Assembly: GCF_009905375.1 (NCBI RefSeq)
Contig: NC_133650.1
Span: forward strand, 66,157,669-66,221,668
Direction of reading: 5' to 3'
DNA length: 64,000 nt
Source: Apium graveolens
Taxonomy: Eukaryota > Streptophyta > Magnoliopsida > Apiales > Apiaceae
In this document: one piece after another, positions 1 through 12,400 of the stretch
Layout of the letters: each line of letters starts with the position of its first letter
How positions within the stretch are numbered: the stretch's first letter is position 1
Made by a program: the position numbers and the translations under genes
Notes under the pieces: generated by a model
What the model was told of the DNA's origin: nothing
The model's database searches: none
What the model saw: the letters and a program-made list of their open reading frames with translations, nothing else

Positions 1-163
1 CTTTCCTCCTTTGCCTTTAGACTTTCTGAACCCTTTCTTTTCAGAACTCCCACCTTTCCTAGAGAACTTCTTGCCCTTTCTGAATTTCTTGTAGGCTATC
101 TTTGTGATATCCTTCACCATAAGAGCACACAGTTGCATCATCTCTGTATCAACATCCACTTCA
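1..163 (-). pseudogene. Ty1/copia gag fragment (copia-A), downstream half
   Basis: Read on the minus strand from 163 to 1, this piece is open throughout. It encodes a basic stretch rich in Lys, Arg, Gly and Ser (for example FRKGKKFSRKGGSSEKKG), as found just before the CCHC knuckle of copia Gag. It directly continues the reading frame of the copia gag at 12893-13778, from which it was separated by insertion of Tekay-1 at 164-12892. The bases at 159-163 (CTTCA) are repeated at 12893-12897. The rest of this element, including pol and its 3' LTR, must lie to the left of the window. The copia assignment rests on the 5' half; this fragment alone would not be diagnostic. Confidence 0.8.
159..163. 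repeat. Target-site duplication of Tekay-1, left copy
   Basis: CTTCA immediately precedes the TGTGG start of the left LTR and recurs at 12893-12897 immediately after the TTACA end of the right LTR. A perfect 5-bp duplication with TG...CA termini is the expected footprint of Ty3/gypsy integration. It proves that 164-12892 entered as one unit. Confidence 0.95.
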
Positions 164-3100
164 TGTGGCGCCCTCCAAACCCGGGTCAGAAGTTTGGGGT
201 CCACAAACACACCTTCTTTATAACCTGCTTATAACAATAATAAAGATAATAATAATAATATATGCAGTGACCCTACTTACCAACTACCACGGATCGCAAC
301 AGGTTAAAGTATGCACACAAGCCAAACATACTAATATATTACAAACCGTTCAAATCCCAATCATTCAAACTCAAACTGAGTATTAAACTTTATTACAACT
401 TTTACAAACTTAAATTATCCCAAAAGAAGCCTACTAGCTCAGCTTTCTCAACCTGAACCCCTAGCTCTCGCACTGGACTAGGGATCCTCTTTACCAACTG
501 GTTTTTTTTTAACTGGAAAGAATATAAACAACATTGCACAAATGAGCTAACTAGCTCAGCAAGTCATAATGACAAAACTGAGAATAACGATCATCGGGTG
601 AATATGATTATGATATCAAGTGAACAATGGATTATGATTTAGAATTGGATATTATACTTTTAATTTAAAAACCAAGGTTAGGCTGCTGATCAGTCACGCA
701 CTAACCCCGAGAAAGGCACACAGCATTGCTCTAACTACTGGATCCAAGGCACACATTGGCCTAACTTGACCATTATATGGTCTGACCACGAATCTGGTCC
801 ACAATTTTATAAAAACAATCCAATTCTAACATAATAACAGAATATTCAATAATAAACAATAACCGAAATCATTAACAACAATAAATGTTTAACAATGAAA
901 GGGTTTCAATCCTTGTAAGGATCAATAAGGCAATTTAAAAGCTTGGATGCTGGTAATGAAAGAATTGGATAACAAAGGAATCAACATTTCAGGGTTTCAA
1001 AGATTTGGGCTTTCAAAGCATAGGATGCAATGATTGAATGTACAAGTAATTCAGTTCAGTGTTTGGCATTTTGTTTGCATGTATTTGTGGAGTAGTATCG
1101 TATACTTGAGATTTGTGTTTAGGTATACAACAATCAATGGTCTAGAAAGAATAAGGTTCATGGATCAAGCACAATAACTGGAATCAGGGTTTAGGTTTCA
1201 GTGCTTCAAAGCACTTGCAATATCAACAAGACTATCACGTATTACAATATTTTGAAAAAGTTTGGAGTACTTGCCTGATATTAGCTTACTACACTGCACT
1301 CGTTTCCAATCACAAGCGTCTTACTCCTCAACTATCTGTTTCCCTTTCCTACGTCTTTCCTCTTCTGCTCACATATCATAAGCATCTATCAATAATTTAC
1401 TCATGGAATTCTATTCAACACATACTTCTATCTACCCTTCGTTTTACCCAAATCCGATTAACGGATTGAAAGTTATGCAATAATCAAGTAAACACCGAAT
1501 ATATAGACCGATAGTCAATTAACAAGTCACATATAACACATAATACATCACATAATCAATGATATATTATTTATAAAGAAGTCTCAGGTCATAAATAGGC
1601 TTTCTGGTATTTAAAATGATTTTTAAAACATTTTTCGGAATTAAAACGGGTCGTTGGATCAATTTCGGGTTAGTAAACAGGGTTCGGTTGGCCAATTCTG
1701 GCTCCGAAATAATTTTAGAATAATTATCGAGCCTTGGAAATAATTTAGAATAATATTTTAAAGCTCGAAACTATTTTTCAGAATTTTTAAATCATTTTTA
1801 AATAATTAAATCTAATTAAATAATTAATTAAAATCAATTAATAATTAATTAAATTAATTAATCAATTAATTTTCGAATTAATTGACCAATTAATCAATTA
1901 GAAATTAACTAAAATTAATTAACTGATTAATTTAGATTTATTTGTGAATTAAAAATAATTTTCAGAATTAAAATAATAAATTTTTAGAATTTTCAAAAAT
2001 TAAAAACGAATTTTTTTATAATAAAAATAAATAGGAAATATGATTTTTAAACATTTTTAAAACAGAAATCCAATTTTTGCAAAGTCTGGAAACTACAGGG
2101 ACCAAACTGCATCGTTTTCAAAACTATAGGTACTAAACTGTAATTTTCCAGGGGGTCGCCGGAAAACAGTCGGGGATGGCCGGAGAACACGTTCCCGGCG
2201 TCCTCACCCCACCAACACCTCCAGATCACATCTACAGGTTACCAGGAATACAACCATGCAATCAAAACAACCTAACAATCCCTGAGTTGGCCGGAATTTG
2301 GCCGTGAAATTTTCCAGTTTCCGGCGAACATCGGAAAACTTCAAAACACAACTCCCTTCTCTACAGACCTCGTTGGTTCATGAAACTTATACGACTAGAT
2401 TGCAAATTTCACAGAGAACACAACCCACTATAACACAACATCAATCTATCACAGAATAAGAAACCCCCAAATTTCAATTAAGAACATTCATACGGGTTAT
2501 AAATCCTAATTTTAAAATTCGAAAATCAAACTCAAATTTGAGCATGTTATTGAACTCCAAATCAGACGTATGACATATGAAAATCATCAGGAAAACAAGC
2601 TCTACAACATGCAATCATCAAATCATAAAAACAATCATCCGAACAAAAATTCATATTTTTAATAAAATAAATTCGAAAATAAATAATTTTTTAGAAAAAT
2701 AACCTTGATTTCTGCACGTGTATGGATTACAGAATCTGGTAGAGCTCTTCAAGACCTTCAGATTGGTTACTCGAGCTTTCCAAACCGAATTCAATAACAC
2801 CTCCAAATGCTTGTTTGATTCTTAGAACAGTTTTAGGAAATTAGGGTTTTTCTCTGAAAATTATATAATTATCTGTCTGTAATTGATTTTGATACGAAAT
2901 AAAATACGGTAAAAGGCTATTTATAATTACGGAAAATTAGTATCCCGTTGGATCATTCCGGATATAAAACGGTACGTTTATTTGTAAAAACTGATCCAAA
3001 CGGTATCGGTTTTCGGGATAATTATCCAAATCAGTACAATTTATACTGCGGTCTTGGTCTCAGCGCCTAGTTACACGTACTATGAAGTGATAATTGGGAT

Positions 3101-3604
3101 AGTTTAATTAAAAGCTCCCGTTTATCGAAAATACGGGTTTTATTGATTTACCGAAACAAATATTGTATCAAAAATGTTGCGCCGGGACCCGCGCAGGACA
3201 AACCGTACGCCGGATCGAAAAAGTCGAAACATGGAAAATGCTCGGAATATTACAATTAAGTTAGGAAGGAGTTCTCGAAAGAGTTTCGGGTTCCAAAAAT
3301 GTAACAACGGTTGACGTCGGTTGGTTCCCGTTTTTATAAAATAGATTTTAATTACCCGAAAAAAGATTTTAGAAATTTCAGATGATTCTTATAAATCCAT
3401 AAACCAACATAAAAATAATTAGGAAGATATGACAATTATCTATATTTTATTTTGGACATATAAAAATTAAAATACTCAATTAATATTATTTTTGAATATT
3501 CAAGTACAGATAACACTTAACAATTAGCTCACAGAATAGATACTGAACACACATAATAATTATATAATAGCAAAATAATTATACGATATATCCCGGATAT
3601 TACA
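164..3604 (-). repeat. Tekay-1 3' LTR (left copy)
   Basis: Long terminal repeat of 3441 bp, matching 9440-12892 along its whole length. Ends are TGTGGCGCC and ATATTACA. It contains no gene. An AT-rich block of repeated ATTAATTA-type sequence lies at about 1790-2010, next to a GC-richer pocket at about 2150-2330 containing several CCGG words. Short ORFs inside it (for example 1215-1469) recur in the other LTR only because the repeats are copies, and they resemble nothing I recognise. Confidence 0.93.
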
Positions 3605-3622
3605 TCCTTCCCCCTTAAAAGG
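3605..3622 (-). other. Tekay-1 polypurine tract
   Basis: On the minus strand this reads CCTTTTAAGGGGGAAGGA, directly upstream of the 3' LTR. That is the position and composition of the primer for plus-strand DNA synthesis. A very similar purine tract occurs at the matching place in Tekay-2, -3 and -4. Confidence 0.85.
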
Positions 3623-3641
3623 ATTCTGTCCTCAGAATCTC

Positions 3642-5730
3642 CTAAGAAAACAAATGAGGGTACTTTTCTCTCATATCACTTTCTAACTCCCAGGTTGACT
3701 CTTCAACCTTTGGGTTTCTCCATAATACTCTTAATAACTTTACCACTTTATTTCTCAATACTTTCTCTCTCTCTTCTAGAACTTCTACCGGGCTCTCTAT
3801 ATATGACAAATCTGCTTGAAGCTCTATTGGCTCATATTCTATTACATGCCTGGAGTATGGATTATATTTCTTAAGCATTGATATGTGAAAAACATTGTGA
3901 ATGTGCTCCATGTGCGGAGGTAACGCCAATTCGTAAGCTACCTTGCTAATACGCTTTAGGATTTCAAAAGGTCCGACATATCTTGGGTTTAGCTTCCCTT
4001 TCTTCCCAAACCTCGTTAGTCCTTTCCACGGTGATACTTTCAATAATACCAAGCTTCCTTCTTCAAATTCCATGTCTTTTTTTGACTGGTCTGCATATTT
4101 CCTCTGACGATCTTGTGCAGCTATTAATCTTTTCTGGATAATTTTAACAACTTCCTTTATCTGCTCTACCAATTCGGGTCCGAGTATTTTGCGTTCTCCT
4201 ACTTCGTCCCAATATACTGGAGATCTACATTTGCGTCCATAAAGGGCTTCATAAGGTGGCATCCCAATGCTGGGGTGATAACTGTTGTTATAAGCAAACT
4301 CTACCAGGGGTAAATGCTCGTCCCAACTTCCTTTAAAATCAATAGCACAAACACGTAGCATGTCCTCGATTGTCTGGATCGTTCTTTCACTTTGGCCATC
4401 CGTTTGGGGGTGATAGGCCGTACTCATATTCAGTCTTCTTCCCAAACATTCTTGAAAACTCTTCCAAAATCTTGAATTAAATCTTGGATCTCGATCATAT
4501 ATAATAGACACAGGAACTCCATGACGAACCACGATCTCTTTCAAGTACATATGAACTAACTTGTCGAGCGAAAATCTTTCATTTATAGGCAGAAAATGAG
4601 CTGACTTGGTAAGTCTATCCACTATAATCCAAATGGCATCATGATTAGCTCTTGTCCTTGGTAATCCAACTATGAAATCCATGGTAATATGTTCCCACTT
4701 CCACTCTGGAATCTCCAATGGCTGTAGCAATCCGCTTGGTCTCTGATGCTCTGCTTTAACTCTCTGACAGGTATAACATTTGCTAACCCATTCCGCAATT
4801 TCCCTCTTCATATCTGGCCACCAATAATTCTTCTTTAAATCTCTATACATTTTGGTACTCCCTGGATGGATGGAATATCTTGAACTATGTGCCTCTTGTA
4901 AAATTTCAGTTTTCAGCTCCGTCACTGGTGGAATCCATATTCTTGAAGAAAACCTAAGAATACCTTGATCATCTTGTTGCGTGCATAATTCCTCACCTAC
5001 CAAACTATTTATATCTTGATCCATTACCTCTTTCTGGCATTTCTTTATTTTCTCCAATAACTCCGGTTGGAAAATCATACCGTACACTTTTGCTTCCTCA
5101 GGCTTGCAAATTGTAATCTCCAATTCCAATTTTTGAAATTCTTTATATATCTCCTCAGGTACGGATAACACATTTAACCTTTCCTTCCGACTTAACGCAT
5201 CTGCTACAACGTTCGCCTTACCGGGATAATAATTAATCGAGCAATCATAATCCTAGATCAATTCTAACCATCTCCTTTGTCTCATATTAAGTTCCTTCTG
5301 GGTAAATGTATATTTTAAACTTTTGTGATCCGTGAAAATCTCACACTTTTCTCCATTCAAATAATGTCTCCAAATCTTCAAGGCGAAAACTATAGCTGCT
5401 AATTCCAAATCATGAGTAGGGTACTTCTGTTCGTGTGGTTTCAATTGCCTTGACGCATACGCAATCACCTTGTCGTGCTGCATAAGAACACATCCTAATC
5501 CTTTGTAAGAAGGATCGCTATAAATTACGAAATTCCCTTGATCGTCTGGAAGTGACAAAATAGGTGATGTGATTAATCTCCACTTCAATTCCTGAAAACT
5601 TTCTTCGCACTTGGCATTCTATATAAACTTTTTATTCTTTTGTGTAAGCTTTGTCAATGGTGTTGCAATTCTTCAGAAATTCTGAACGAATCGTCGATAA
5701 TATCCGGCCAATCCCAAGAAACTTCTTACC
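3642..5730 (-). pseudogene. Tekay-1 pol, 3' part: RNase H, integrase and chromodomain
   Basis: RNase H lies at about 5253-5588, with the [19 protein letters not shown] and FTDHKSLKY blocks; DPS replaces the more usual DAS. The 509-codon segment 3642-5171 is integrase. It has a zinc-binding HHCC set (H95, H102, C132, C135) and catalytic acidic residues at about D165 (MDFIVG), D226 (YDRDP) and E262 (SERTI), with the 35-residue D-to-E spacing. A GPFEIL block follows, then a C-terminal chromodomain (WRNPKVEESTWE) ending in HLFS. Integrase itself has no internal stop and all catalytic residues are visible. Upstream the frame is broken: a one-base gain near 5800 shifts frame, and stops occur at 5673-5675, 5619-5621 (Trp site) and 5253-5255 (Lys site). 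The segment therefore could not be made as one polyprotein without readthrough. Confidence 0.9.
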
Positions 5731-6591
5731 TCAGTGGGTGTTCTCGGTCTTTCCCAATTCGTAATTGCCTCGATCTTTGCCGGGTCCACTTTGATCCCTT
5801 TCATTACTGACTATATGTCCTAAGAACTGAACTTTCTGTAGCCAAAACTCACACTTCGACAATTTAGCATATAACTTCTTTTTCCTTAAAATCTCCAAAG
5901 TTGTCCTTAAATGTTCTGCATAATCCTCCTCCGTCTTTGAATAGATCAAAATATCGTCTATAAATACTATAACGAACTTGTCCAAATATTCCTTGAAAAT
6001 TCTGTTCATCAGGTCCATAAACGCTGCTGGGGCGTTGGTCAATCCAAAAGACATTACTAGAAATTCATAATGTCCATACCTTGTTCTGAAAGCTGTCTTT
6101 GGTATATTTTCTGGTTTGATCTTCAGTTGATGATATCCGGATCTTAAATCGATTTTGGAGAAATACTTGGCTCCCTTCAATTGGTCAAACAAGTCATCAA
6201 TTCTTGGCAACGGATACTTGTTCTTGATCGTCAACTTGTTGAGCTCCCTATAGTCGATGCACAGTCTCATGCTTCCATCCTTCTTCTTGACAAATAATAC
6301 CGGTGCACCCCACGGGGATATGCTGGGTCTGATTACTCGATTATCTAACAGCTCTTATAATTGCTTTGCTAACTCTTTCATCTCAACGGGCACCATTCTA
6401 TACGGGGCCTTGGATACTGGTTCGGTTCCAGGTGCTAAGTCGATTGCAAATTCAATTTCTCTATCTGGAGGAAGTCCTGGTAATTCGTCGGGAAACACAT
6501 CTGGAAATTCCTTTACAACTGGAATATCTTCAAGTTTTGCTGGCTCCTGACTTCTGTCGATCACATATGCTACGAAATGCTCACATCCTTG
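5731..6591 (-). pseudogene. Tekay-1 pol, reverse transcriptase part
   Basis: RT motifs in order are [74 protein letters not shown] and the catalytic FIDDILIYS, ending with [12 protein letters not shown]. The catalytic Asp pair is intact. A stop at 6355-6357 (a Gln codon changed to TAA) separates the linker from the palm. A stop at 6592-6594 lies at the end of the protease segment. Near 5800 an extra base after SNE shifts the reading frame, so the apparent C-terminus at 5731 is out-of-frame sequence. It would copy the element RNA into DNA if intact. Confidence 0.9.
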
Positions 6592-7020
6592 TCATAGTAA
6601 CTTCTTGGCTTGAATCATCGTTAAGAACTTCTTTACCTGCTTCTGTCCCTTGAACGTTACTATCTTTTCGTCTGGCATTTTCACCATTACCTTCTTATTT
6701 CGATAATCTATCTGAGCATCATGCTTAGATAACCAATCCATCCCTAATATAACGTCAAATTCTCCTAACTTAAACGGTATGAAATCTACACAAAACTTAT
6801 TACCAGAAATCTCAATCTCACAATTTCCACAAACTTGATTCACAGTTACACGTTCTTGATTTGTTAACTCCACAGTCATTATTTCATTTAAATACCCAAC
6901 TGGACAATTTAACTTGCTAACAAAATCTTGTGAAACAAATGATCGAGTTACTCCCGAATGTATTAACACTTTGGCACATAAAGAATTAACATTAAGTGTA
7001 CCTGCCACAACATCAGTATC
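6592..7020 (-). pseudogene. Tekay-1 aspartic protease region
   Basis: The segment MAGTLNV...ILGMDWLSKHDAQIDY is the retropepsin-like domain between Gag and RT. The flap and C-terminal landmarks are clear (FDVILGMDWL). The active-site triad, Asp-Ser-Gly in Tekay-4 of this window, reads HSG here. The GAT-to-CAT change removes the catalytic Asp, so the enzyme should be dead even without the flanking stops at 7021-7023 and 6592-6594. The frame is the same as gag (stop at 7021-7023 replaces a Gln codon, CAG to TAG), so gag and pol were once one continuous frame. Confidence 0.85.
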
Positions 7021-8271
7021 CTAGATAGCATCCTTCACCGACATGTCAAAAACTCTAGCCCTCGGAGTCTCATTCACTGTTGGGGTAGATCCTATGATCC
7101 TCAAGGCATTACTGACTGGGGCTGATGTCTTGCAATCCCTGGCCATATGTCCTGGCTTTCCACATTTGAAGCATGTAAATCCAATGGCTGGAACCTTCAC
7201 TGCTGGATTCCGGATAGGCTGATCCTTATTTGTTGGCTCTCTAGCTGGCTGATTTCGGCACTCCCTCAAATAGTGCCCTTTCTGGTTGCATCTAAAACAT
7301 ACCACATTCAACTTATTACAAACTCCTCCATGCTTCTTTCCACAAACTTGACAATCCGGAAAAGTTAATCTCAACTGATTCGGCTGATTCACATTAACTG
7401 GACGGTTGCTCTGTCCTCCGTCTCCTGTATTTTGTCTCCTAAAATTAAAATTTCTCCCTGACTGGAACTTGCCCTTCTTAAAGTTTGGAAACTTCCCTGG
7501 TTGTGACTGACCCTCACTTCCCTCAACTTTCCTTTTCTTGCTTTCCTTTTCCTTCTGGAACATCTCACTCTCTGTTTCTGCGATCATAGCCTTCTGTACT
7601 ACTCCTGCATAGGTATCCAATTCAAAAATAGCTACCTTCCCTCTGATCCATGGCTTCAAGCCTTGCTGGAATCTCTTAGCTTTCTTTCTATCAGTATCAA
7701 CATACGACGGCACATACCTTAACAATTCCTCAAACTTCCCCTCATAATCTGTTACCGACATGTTCCCTTGCTTTAATTCTAAAAACTTCAGCTCTATTTG
7801 ATCCTGAACAAACTGAGGAAAATACTTTTCTAAAAACAATTCCTTAAACCTTTCCCAAGTAATAACATCTGTGCTTTCCAATGTCTTCACCATCTCCCAC
7901 CAATAGGTGGCCTCATTCTTCAGATAGTAACTTGCAAATTCAACCTTCTGCTCCTCTTTCACTTTTACTAAGCCAAATGCCTTCTCTATTTCCTTTAACC
8001 ACACATTTGCTTCAATTGGCTCTAAGGAACCCTTGAATTCTGGTGGGTTTACTACCTGAAAAGTTTTGAAAGTTACCTGGGGATTGGTCTGTCTCTGCTG
8101 TTGTTGTGCCAGGTGAACTGTTTGTTGGGCCAAGATTTGAAGAATCTGGGCTATTGCTGGGTCCATGGGTCCTGGGTTCACATTCTGGTTAGTATCATCT
8201 TGGTTGTTATTGTTGTTGTTGTTGGTTTCTTCATTCTGGGTGTTGGTGCGGGTATTTCTTCTGGGAGGCAT
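7021..8271 (-). CDS. Tekay-1 gag (capsid-nucleocapsid) open frame
   Basis: Gag packages the element RNA into cytoplasmic particles. I start it at the ATG at 8271 (MPPRRNTRTN), because the sister element Tekay-4 also begins MPPKKK; the frame is open 14 codons further upstream. After an Asn-rich N-terminus comes the retrotransposon Gag fold, with FKTFQVVNPPEFKGS, ATYWWEMVK, KYFPQFVQDQ and LKQGNMSVTDYE. A basic Lys/Arg/Gly-rich stretch follows, then CCHC knuckles CFRCNQKGHYLREC and CFKCGKPGHMARDC. A third, irregular Cys cluster (CQVCGKKHGGVC) lies just before them. The frame has no internal stop and ends at 7021-7023, where a Gln codon has become TAG, so only Gag could be made. Confidence 0.88.
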   Translation of the reverse strand: MPPRRNTRTNTQNEETNNNNNNNQDDTNQNVNPGPMDPAIAQILQILAQQTVHLAQQQQRQTNPQVTFKTFQVVNPPEFKGSLEPIEANVWLKEIEKAFGLVKVKEEQKVEFASYYLKNEATYWWEMVKTLESTDVITWERFKELFLEKYFPQFVQDQIELKFLELKQGNMSVTDYEGKFEELLRYVPSYVDTDRKKAKRFQQGLKPWIRGKVAIFELDTYAGVVQKAMIAETESEMFQKEKESKKRKVEGSEGQSQPGKFPNFKKGKFQSGRNFNFRRQNTGDGGQSNRPVNVNQPNQLRLTFPDCQVCGKKHGGVCNKLNVVCFRCNQKGHYLRECRNQPAREPTNKDQPIRNPAVKVPAIGFTCFKCGKPGHMARDCKTSAPVSNALRIIGSTPTVNETPRARVFDMSVKDAI

Positions 8272-8728
8272 TTTCTGTAAAGAATCAATCAATTTATTTA
8301 GCTTTTGAATCAAATCTTTGTATAAAAGAAAAGTTTTGTAAAATAGGAATATCTTTTTTTGAAAACAGTTGTAACTAAGTAAATTGCAAGCTTCTTTACA
8401 GAATATAAACAGTTATGGAAAACAGGGTACATGGTATCACAGGGTATACTGGTGCAATAAATAAGGTAAAGTAAAACAGGTGCAATAAAGTAAATGACAG
8501 TGTTGGAAAGGAAAAAAAGTACTGATATATAGATCAAAAGTTTTAGGTAGTACAAGCGTAAAGACGCTTCGAAAGTAAAAGCAAAAAGGGTACAACAACC
8601 TACTCACTAGTCAGCATCGCTAGTCTATAAATACAACTCAAAAGTCTACTGATACACACTACACACTACTGTACATACTACATAATAATAACAACACTGC
8701 TCAGCATCTCCATCTCTGAATCTCTAGC
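8272..8728 (-). other. Tekay-1 spacer between upstream ORF and gag
   Basis: About 450 bp lie between the stop of the extra ORF and the gag start. I see no conserved coding motif. Short frames here (for example 8310-8555 on the minus strand) are hydrophobic and unlike any retroelement domain. It may serve as a leader for gag translation, which is inference only. Confidence 0.5.
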
Positions 8729-9241
8729 TCATGGCAAATCTGGACCTCCTATCTCCTCAAGCTCCTCTAGAACCCACTTAGCCCACTCCACTAGGAAATC
8801 AGGGGTGATGTCCTCATGTGTAGCCTCAGCAATCCTCACAGCAGCTGCTCTGTGAAACGCCTGGAGCCTCTCCCTAAGTCGCCTCTCACCACTCCCCATC
8901 TCTCTGGTACGCATGATATGCAATAACTCCTGGATCTGACCCTGTAGGAATCGCTGCTCCATAAGGCAAGCCTCAAACTGATGATATGGGACAGGATAGG
9001 AAGAGAACTGGAAAGGTACTCCTGTGACTGAATGACTAGTAAAGCCTGAATCAGCAGGTGGGGGTCCTCTAACAGGTTGCCTCATGCCTGGAGGTGGAAT
9101 AGCCTGCAATGGTACGGGCTGCAACACCGGTGGAGGTAGAATAGCCAATGCTCGTGGAATAACAGGACGTGGATCCGATGCTGGTGCTCCAACTGAATGC
9201 TCTGAGTGATCAGCTGATACGGGAATAAAATAGTCGGCCAT
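8729..9241 (-). CDS. Extra ORF upstream of gag in Tekay-1, unknown function
   Basis: An uninterrupted 170-codon frame starts with ATG at 9241 (MADYFIPVSADHSEHS) and lies between the primer site and gag on the same strand. The first half is rich in Pro with Ala, Val and hydrophobics (ILPPPVLQPVPLQAIPPP). The second half is predicted helical and charged (EACLMEQRFLQGQIQELL, GERRLRERLQ, EWAKWVLEELEE). I see no signal peptide, membrane segment, zinc motif or enzyme motif. It carries no stop although gag-pol downstream carries several. Tekay-4 and Tekay-2 hold different ORFs in the same position. It may be an accessory protein of the element or a chance frame kept by recent insertion. I do not recognise its family. 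Confidence 0.6.
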   Translation of the reverse strand: MADYFIPVSADHSEHSVGAPASDPRPVIPRALAILPPPVLQPVPLQAIPPPGMRQPVRGPPPADSGFTSHSVTGVPFQFSSYPVPYHQFEACLMEQRFLQGQIQELLHIMRTREMGSGERRLRERLQAFHRAAAVRIAEATHEDITPDFLVEWAKWVLEELEEIGGPDLP

Positions 9242-9423
9242 CTCTGCTATCAGAAATCATATCGTAATATAAGAATCTCGTACCATGACGCAAACTATAC
9301 TAATACCGGTTATACCATAACACTCAACCTCTCGACGTTCTATCATCCTATACCTTACTTCTAATCCTATCCCTCTACCCATTCCCGTCAACCTAGGCTT
9401 GTGTCAGTGACTTATAACCTGTA

Positions 9424-9435
9424 GCTCTGATACCA
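9424..9435 (-). other. Tekay-1 primer-binding site (tRNA-iMet)
   Basis: On the minus strand this reads TGGTATCAGAGC, complementary to the 3' end of plant initiator methionine tRNA. It lies 4 bases inside the right LTR, which fixes the right LTR as the 5' LTR and the element as minus strand. Confidence 0.92.
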
Positions 9436-9439
9436 AACC

Positions 9440-12400
9440 TGTGGCGCCCTCCAAACCCGGGTCAGAAGTTTGGGGTCCACACACACACCTTCTTTATAAC
9501 CTGCTTATAACAATAATAAAGATAATAATAATAACAACAATATATGCAGTGACCCTACTTACCAACTACCACAGATCGCAACAGGTTAAAGTATGCACAC
9601 AAGCCAAACACACTAATGTATTACAAACCGTTCAAATCCCAATCATTCAAACTCAAACTGAGTACTAAACTTTATTACAACTTTTACAAACTTAAATTAT
9701 CCCAAAAGAAGCCTACTAGCTCAGCTTTCTCAACCTGAACCCCTAGCTCTCGCACTGGACTGGGGATCCTCTTTACCAACTGGTTCCTTTTTAACTGGAA
9801 AGAATATAAACAACATTGCACAAATGAGCTAACTAGCTCAGCAAGTCACAATGACAAAACTGAGAATAACGATCATCAGGTGAATATGATTATGATATCA
9901 AGTGAACAATAGAACAATAGATTATGATTTAGAATTGGATATTATACTTTTAATTTAAAAACCAAGGTTAGGCTGCTGATCAGTCACGCACTAACCCCGA
10001 GCAAGGCACACAACATTGCTCTAACTACTGGATCCAAGGCACACATTGGCCTAACTTGACCATTATATGGTCTGACCACGAATCTGGTCCACAATTTTAT
10101 AGAAACAATCCAATTCTAACATAATAACAGAATATGCAATAATAAACAATAACCGAAATCATTAACAACAATAAATGTTTAACAATGAAAGGGTTTCAAT
10201 CCTTGTAAGGATCAATAAGGCAATTTAAAAGCTTGGATGCTGGGTAATTAAAGAATTGGATAACAAAGGAATCAACATTTCAGGGTTTCAAAGATTTGGG
10301 CTTTCAATGCATAGGATGCAATGATTGAATGTACAAGTAATTTAGTTCAGTGTTTGGGATTTTGTTTGCATGTATTTGTGGAGTAGTATCGTATACTTGA
10401 GATTTGTGTTTAGGTATACAACAATCAATGGTCTAGAAAGAATAAGGTTCATGGCTCAAGCACAATAACTGGAATCAGGGTTTAGGTTTCAGTGCTTCAA
10501 AGCACTTGCAATATCAACAAGACTATCATGTATTACAATATTTCGAAAAAGTTCGGAATACTTGCCTGATATTAGCTTACTACACTGCACTCGCTTTCAA
10601 TCACAATCGTCTTACTCCTCAACTATCTGTTTCCCTTTCCTACGTCTTGCCTCTTCTGCTCACATATCATAAGCATCTATCAATAATTTACTCATGGAAT
10701 TCTATTCAACACATACTTCAATCTACCCTTCGTTTTACCCAAATCCGATTAACGGATTGAAAGTTATGCAATAATCAAGTAAACACCGAATATATAGACC
10801 GATAGTCAATTAACAAGTCACATATAGCACATAATACATCACGTAGTCAATGATATATTATTTATAAAGAAGTCTCGGGTCAGAAATAGGCTTTCTGGTA
10901 TTTAAAATGATTTTTAAAATATTTTTCGGAATTAAAACGGGTCGTTGGATCAATTTTGGGTTAATAAACAGGGTTCGGTTGGCCAATTCTGGCTCCGAAA
11001 TAATTTTAGAATAATTATCGAGCTTTGGAAATAATTTAGAATAATATTTTAAAGCTCGAAACTATTTTTCAGAATTTTTAAATCATTTTTAAATAATTAA
11101 ATCTAATTAAATAATTAATTAAAATCAATTAATAATTAATTAAATTAATTAATCAATTAATTTTCGAATTAATTGACCAATTAATCAATTAGAAATTAAC
11201 TGAAATTAATTAACTAATTAATTTAGATTTATTTGTGAATTAAAAATAATTTTCAGAATTAAAATAATAATTTTTAGAATTTTCAGAAATTAAAAACGAA
11301 TTTTTTTATAATAAAAATAAATAGGAAATATGATTTTTAAACATTTTTAAAACAGAAATCCAATTTTTGCAAAGTCTGGAAACTACAGGGACCAAACTGC
11401 ATCGTTTTCAAAACTATAGGTACTAAACTGTAATTTTCCAGGGGTCGCCGGAAAACAGTCGGGGATGGCCGGAGAACACGTTCCCGGCGTCCTCACCCCA
11501 CCAACACCTCCAGATCACATCTACAGGTTAGCAGGAACACAACCATGCAATCAAAACAACCTAACAATCCCTGAGTTGGCCGGAATTTGGCCGTGAAATT
11601 TTCCAGTTTCTGGCGAACATCGGAAAACTTCAAAACACAACTCCCTTCTCTACAGACCTCGTTGGTTCATGAAACTTATACGACTAGATTGCAAATTTCA
11701 CAGAGAACACAACCCACTATAACATAACATCAATCTATCACAGAATAAGAAACCCCCAAATTTCAATTAAGAACATTCATACGAGTTATAAACCCTAATT
11801 TTAAAATTCGAAAATCAAACTCAAATTTGAGCATGTTATTGAACTCCAAATCAGACGTATGACATATAAAAATCATCAGGAAAACAAGCTCTACAACATG
11901 CAATCATCAAATCATACAAACAGTCATCCGAACAAAAATTCATATTTTTAATAAAATAAATTCGAAAATAAATAAATTTTTTAAAAAATAACCTTGATTT
12001 CTGTAGTGTATGGATTACAGATTCTGGTAGAGCTCTTCAAGACCTTCAGATTGGTTACTCGAGCTTTCCAAACCGAATTCAATAACACCTCCAAATGCTT
12101 GTTTGATTCTTAGAACAGATTTAGGAAATTAGGGGTTTTCTCTGAAAATTATATAATTATCTGTCTGCAATTGATTTTGATACGAAATAAAATACGGTAA
12201 AAGGCTATTTATAATTACGGAAAATTAGTATCCCGTTGGATCATTCCGAATATAAAACGGTACGTTTATTTGTAAAAACTAATCCAAACGGTATCGGTTT
12301 TCGGGATAATTATCCAAATCAGTACAATTTGTACTGCGGTCTTAGTCTTAGCGCCTAGTTACACGTACTACGAAGTGATAATTGGGATAGTTTAATAAAA

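Noticed and set aside
1790..2010. AT-rich ATTAATTA stretch as a possible replication origin or matrix-attachment site
   Set aside because: It is part of an LTR and recurs at 11090-11260; composition alone does not support a function.
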